Below, one piece after another: positions 61,865 to 64,000 of a stretch of DNA of 64,000 nucleotides. The notes beneath the pieces are model-generated. The model searched no databases, had not been told where the DNA came from, and saw only the letters and a list, made by a program, of their open reading frames with translations. Numbering within the stretch: position 1 is the stretch's first letter; each line of letters starts with the position of its first letter. Made by a program: the position numbers and the translations under genes. The stretch is from JBDZVM01 sp040255675 (GTDB taxonomy: Bacteria > Actinomycetota > Actinomycetes > Acidothermales > Acidothermaceae). The stretch is taken from positions 62,001 through 126,000 of the forward strand of contig JBDZVM010000002.1 in NCBI GenBank assembly GCA_040255675.1. The letters run 5' to 3'.

Positions 61865-63301
61865 TCAGTACCGGTAGCTCTCCGACTTGTACGGGCCCTC
61901 GGCGGGAATGCCCAGGTATTCGGCCTGCGCCGGGGTCAACGTCGTGAGCTTCACACCGAGCGCGTCGAGGTGCAGCCGCGCCACCATCTCGTCGAGATGC
62001 TTGGGCAGCGTGTAGACGCCGACGGGATAATCGGCGGTCTTGGTAAAGAGCTCGATTTGCGCGAGCACCTGGTTGGTGAACGAGTTGCTCATCACGAAAC
62101 TGGGGTGCCCGGTGGCGTTGCCCAGGTTCAAAAGCCGACCCTCCGACAGCACGATAATCGCGTGGCCGTCAGGGAAAACCCACTCGTCGACCTGTGGCTT
62201 GATGTTCACGCGGCGAATGCCAGGAATCTTCGCCAGGCCAGCCATGTCGATTTCGTGGTCGAAGTGTCCGATGTTGCCGACGATCGCCTGGTGCTTCATG
62301 CGCGACATCTGATCGGCGCTGATGACACCCAGGCAGCCAGTCGCGGTGACGAAGATGTCTGCCGTCGACACGACGTCGTCGAGCGTGGTGACCTGGTAGC
62401 CGTCCATGGCGGCCTGCAATGCGCAAATCGGGTCGACCTCGGTGACGATGACTCGCGCGCCCTGACCGCGAAGTGATTCGGCGCAACCCTTGCCCACGTC
62501 GCCGTAGCCGCACACGACCGCCACCTTGCCGCCGATCAACACGTCGGTGGCCCGGTTGATGCCGTCGATCAGCGAGTGCCGGCAGCCGTACTTGTTGTCG
62601 AACTTCGACTTGGTGACCGAGTCGTTCACGTTGATCGCGGGCACGAGCAGACTGCCGGCCGCGGCCATCTGGTAGAGCCGGTGCACACCGGTCGTGGTCT
62701 CTTCGGTGACGCCTTTCAGGCCCGCCGCGACGGTCGTCCAGCGTTGCGGGTCTTCACGCAACGACCGCTGCAGCAACCCGAGTACCACACCGAACTCTTC
62801 AGACTCGGCGGACGACGGATCGGGCACCGCGCCGGCCTTCTCGAACTCGACACCCTTGTGCACGAGGAGCGTGGCGTCGCCGCCGTCGTCCAAAATCATG
62901 TTGGGGCCGTCACCGTCGGGCCACAGCAAAACCTGCTCGGTGCACCACCAGTACTCCTCGAGGCTCTCGCCCTTCCACGCGAAGACCGGCACACCGGACG
63001 GCGCCTCCGGCGTGCCCGTTGGCCCGACCACGACGGCGGCCGCGGCGTGATCTTGCGTCGAGAAGATGTTGCAACTGGCCCAGCGCACCCGCGCGCCCAA
63101 CGCGACGAGGGTTTCGATCAGCACGGCGGTTTGCACGGTCATGTGCAGCGAACCGGTAATGCGGGCACCCGTCAATGGCTTCGAGTCGCCGTATTGCTGG
63201 CGCATCGCCATGAGGCCCGGCATCTCGTGTTCGGCAAGGGAGATCTCCTTGCGTCCGAACGACGCAAGCCCGAGATCGGCAACCTTGAAGTCGAACGTCA
63301 T
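61865..63301 (-). CDS. ahcY: Adenosylhomocysteinase
   Basis: A 478-residue SAH hydrolase that splits S-adenosylhomocysteine into adenosine and homocysteine, keeping methyltransferases (including TrmL) active. Seen: GARITGSLHMTVQTAVLIET, NVNDSVTKSKFDNKYGCRHS, the NAD site VVCGYGDVGKGCAES and the C-terminal KSESYRY. The length is normal for the long bacterial form. GAGGAG lies seven bases before the ATG. In mycobacteria it is close to mtrA; here the MoxR/DUF58 set and the accessory segment separate them. Confidence 0.97.
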   Translation of the reverse strand: MTFDFKVADLGLASFGRKEISLAEHEMPGLMAMRQQYGDSKPLTGARITGSLHMTVQTAVLIETLVALGARVRWASCNIFSTQDHAAAAVVVGPTGTPEAPSGVPVFAWKGESLEEYWWCTEQVLLWPDGDGPNMILDDGGDATLLVHKGVEFEKAGAVPDPSSAESEEFGVVLGLLQRSLREDPQRWTTVAAGLKGVTEETTTGVHRLYQMAAAGSLLVPAINVNDSVTKSKFDNKYGCRHSLIDGINRATDVLIGGKVAVVCGYGDVGKGCAESLRGQGARVIVTEVDPICALQAAMDGYQVTTLDDVVSTADIFVTATGCLGVISADQMSRMKHQAIVGNIGHFDHEIDMAGLAKIPGIRRVNIKPQVDEWVFPDGHAIIVLSEGRLLNLGNATGHPSFVMSNSFTNQVLAQIELFTKTADYPVGVYTLPKHLDEMVARLHLDALGVKLTTLTPAQAEYLGIPAEGPYKSESYRY

Positions 63302-63541
63302 GTAGGTGCTCCTCGAATGTGGTGGCGGCCCGCCGGCAAAGGTCGGCTCGGGGCCTCGTCTCGATCACCCCCGAGAATACGGGCTTACCCCCGCCGCGCA
63401 GCGTCGCACCCGCCACCGCGAGCCGCTGCTTCAAAGGCGACCGTGACCTAGCCGAAATGTTTCCGTGATCGATTTGTCATATGAGCGCGTCAGCCGGGTA
63501 ATCAAGAGACCATCTCGTCCGCACCACCGGAAGACGCCTCG

Positions 63542-64000
63542 ATGGTCCTGCTACGCCCTGATACAGATACCCGGCGACCCGCCGGACCATCCGAGGGCGG
63601 AAAGGTCGGATCGCGCGCCCGTCACAGGTCGTTGGCCGGCAAGCAGCACGCGCTCCTGGCGTTTCTTTGCGTGGCGCTCGTGTTGGGCGAAACCCTCGGC
63701 TTGCTCGCGGCGGGTGGCGGGACGGCGCTCGCGCTCGCTCCCCAGGTCGCCGCCCTCGCGCCCTGGGGCATCTTCCACGACGAGCGCTGGCTCTTCGTCT
63801 ACGCCGGCTCCTGGCCGGCGGTCATCGGCGGCATCATCGGCCTCATCGCGGCGCGCGGGCTCCTCACCGCAGTCATGATCAAGGCGGCGTGGCCGACGTC
63901 CGTGCCACCGTTGTCGTGGCGCAAGGCCCTCACTCGGGGCATCTCGTCGACAGCCGTCGCCGGGATTTTGCTCAGCCCGTGCGCCGCCCTGCTCGTGGCG
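63542..64000 (+). CDS. Integral membrane protein, N-terminal part (runs off the right edge)
   Basis: 153 codons are open to the end of the window. After a basic, disordered start (MVLLRPDTDTRRPAGPSEGG) there are two or three hydrophobic helices (LLAFLCVALVLGETLGLLAA, WPAVIGGIIGLIAARGLL, AVAGILLSPCAALLVA), separated by an FHDERWLFVYAGSW loop. It is divergent from ahcY. GGAAGA precedes the ATG at about eight bases. No family is recognised from this part. Confidence 0.65.
   Translation, partial: MVLLRPDTDTRRPAGPSEGGKVGSRARHRSLAGKQHALLAFLCVALVLGETLGLLAAGGGTALALAPQVAALAPWGIFHDERWLFVYAGSWPAVIGGIIGLIAARGLLTAVMIKAAWPTSVPPLSWRKALTRGISSTAVAGILLSPCAALLVA

Noticed and set aside
63302..63541. SAH riboswitch upstream of ahcY
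   Set aside because: I looked for the GAGG-GCGCUGC core and its pairing arms in the leader and did not find them.

Overview
The window is high-GC DNA from an actinomycete (Actinomycetota). The evidence is the mtrA-mtrB-lpqB-comF-hpf-secA neighbourhood, the large NAD-dependent (GDH-180 type) glutamate dehydrogenase, a 13E12/DUF222 HNH endonuclease, a DUF6912 protein, an Rv3235-family protein next to secA, a mycothiol-dependent-type maleylpyruvate isomerase fold protein, and frequent GTG starts with 4-base ATGA/GTGA overlaps. A methyl-accepting chemotaxis protein and Tad-type pilus genes suggest a lineage with motility or surface appendages. The exact genus cannot be read from the sequence.

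Layout. 1-5.6 kb: the 5' end of a CpaF/TadA secretion ATPase, an HNH endonuclease and a membrane GGDEF-EAL protein with a degenerate GGDEF motif. 5.6-9.9 kb: an orphan FHA-FtsK/SpoIIIE ATPase of the EssC/EccC type. 9.95-16.5 kb: a two-gene operon for P5C dehydrogenase (pruA) and NAD-glutamate dehydrogenase, taking proline carbon to 2-oxoglutarate. 16.6-19.5 kb: DUF6912 and a coupled pair of ROK-like regulators. 19.6-24.7 kb: a second GGDEF-EAL protein, a chemoreceptor, and a CpaE-like/SAF pair that belongs with Tad genes. 24.9-27.4 kb: a small HTH protein, a conserved hypothetical, a LysM protein and an Rv3235-family protein.

27.4-41 kb is the conserved core: secA, a YcaQ-like protein, cupin, MDMPI-fold enzyme and TetR, a LuxR-type response regulator, hpf, comF, lpqB, mtrB, mtrA. 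41.2-46.5 kb is the co-oriented set GlpQ-type membrane protein, DUF4129, DUF4350, MoxR, DUF58, with four of the junctions or starts tightly coupled. The usual companions of that set, SpoIIM-like and RDD proteins, appear only at 59.4-61.3 kb, followed by trmL, ahcY and a partial membrane protein at the right edge.

The stretch from 46.5 to about 59.4 kb separates DUF58 from SpoIIM and is accessory. It holds an alpha/beta hydrolase, an intact IS110-family element with a candidate bridge-RNA leader, an IS30 fragment, a 14-unit kelch/CWB2 surface protein, a RibD/DHFR-like reductase, a SUMF1-like protein and at least five broken genes (HAD, GNAT, two frameshifted operon members, an unidentified remnant). 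I found no CRISPR array, no rRNA or tRNA gene and no complete phage. The best leads for new biology are the IS110 leader RNA, the orphan FHA-FtsK ATPase, the coupled ROK pair without the usual zinc motif, and the decayed two-gene secreted and hypothetical operons of the island.
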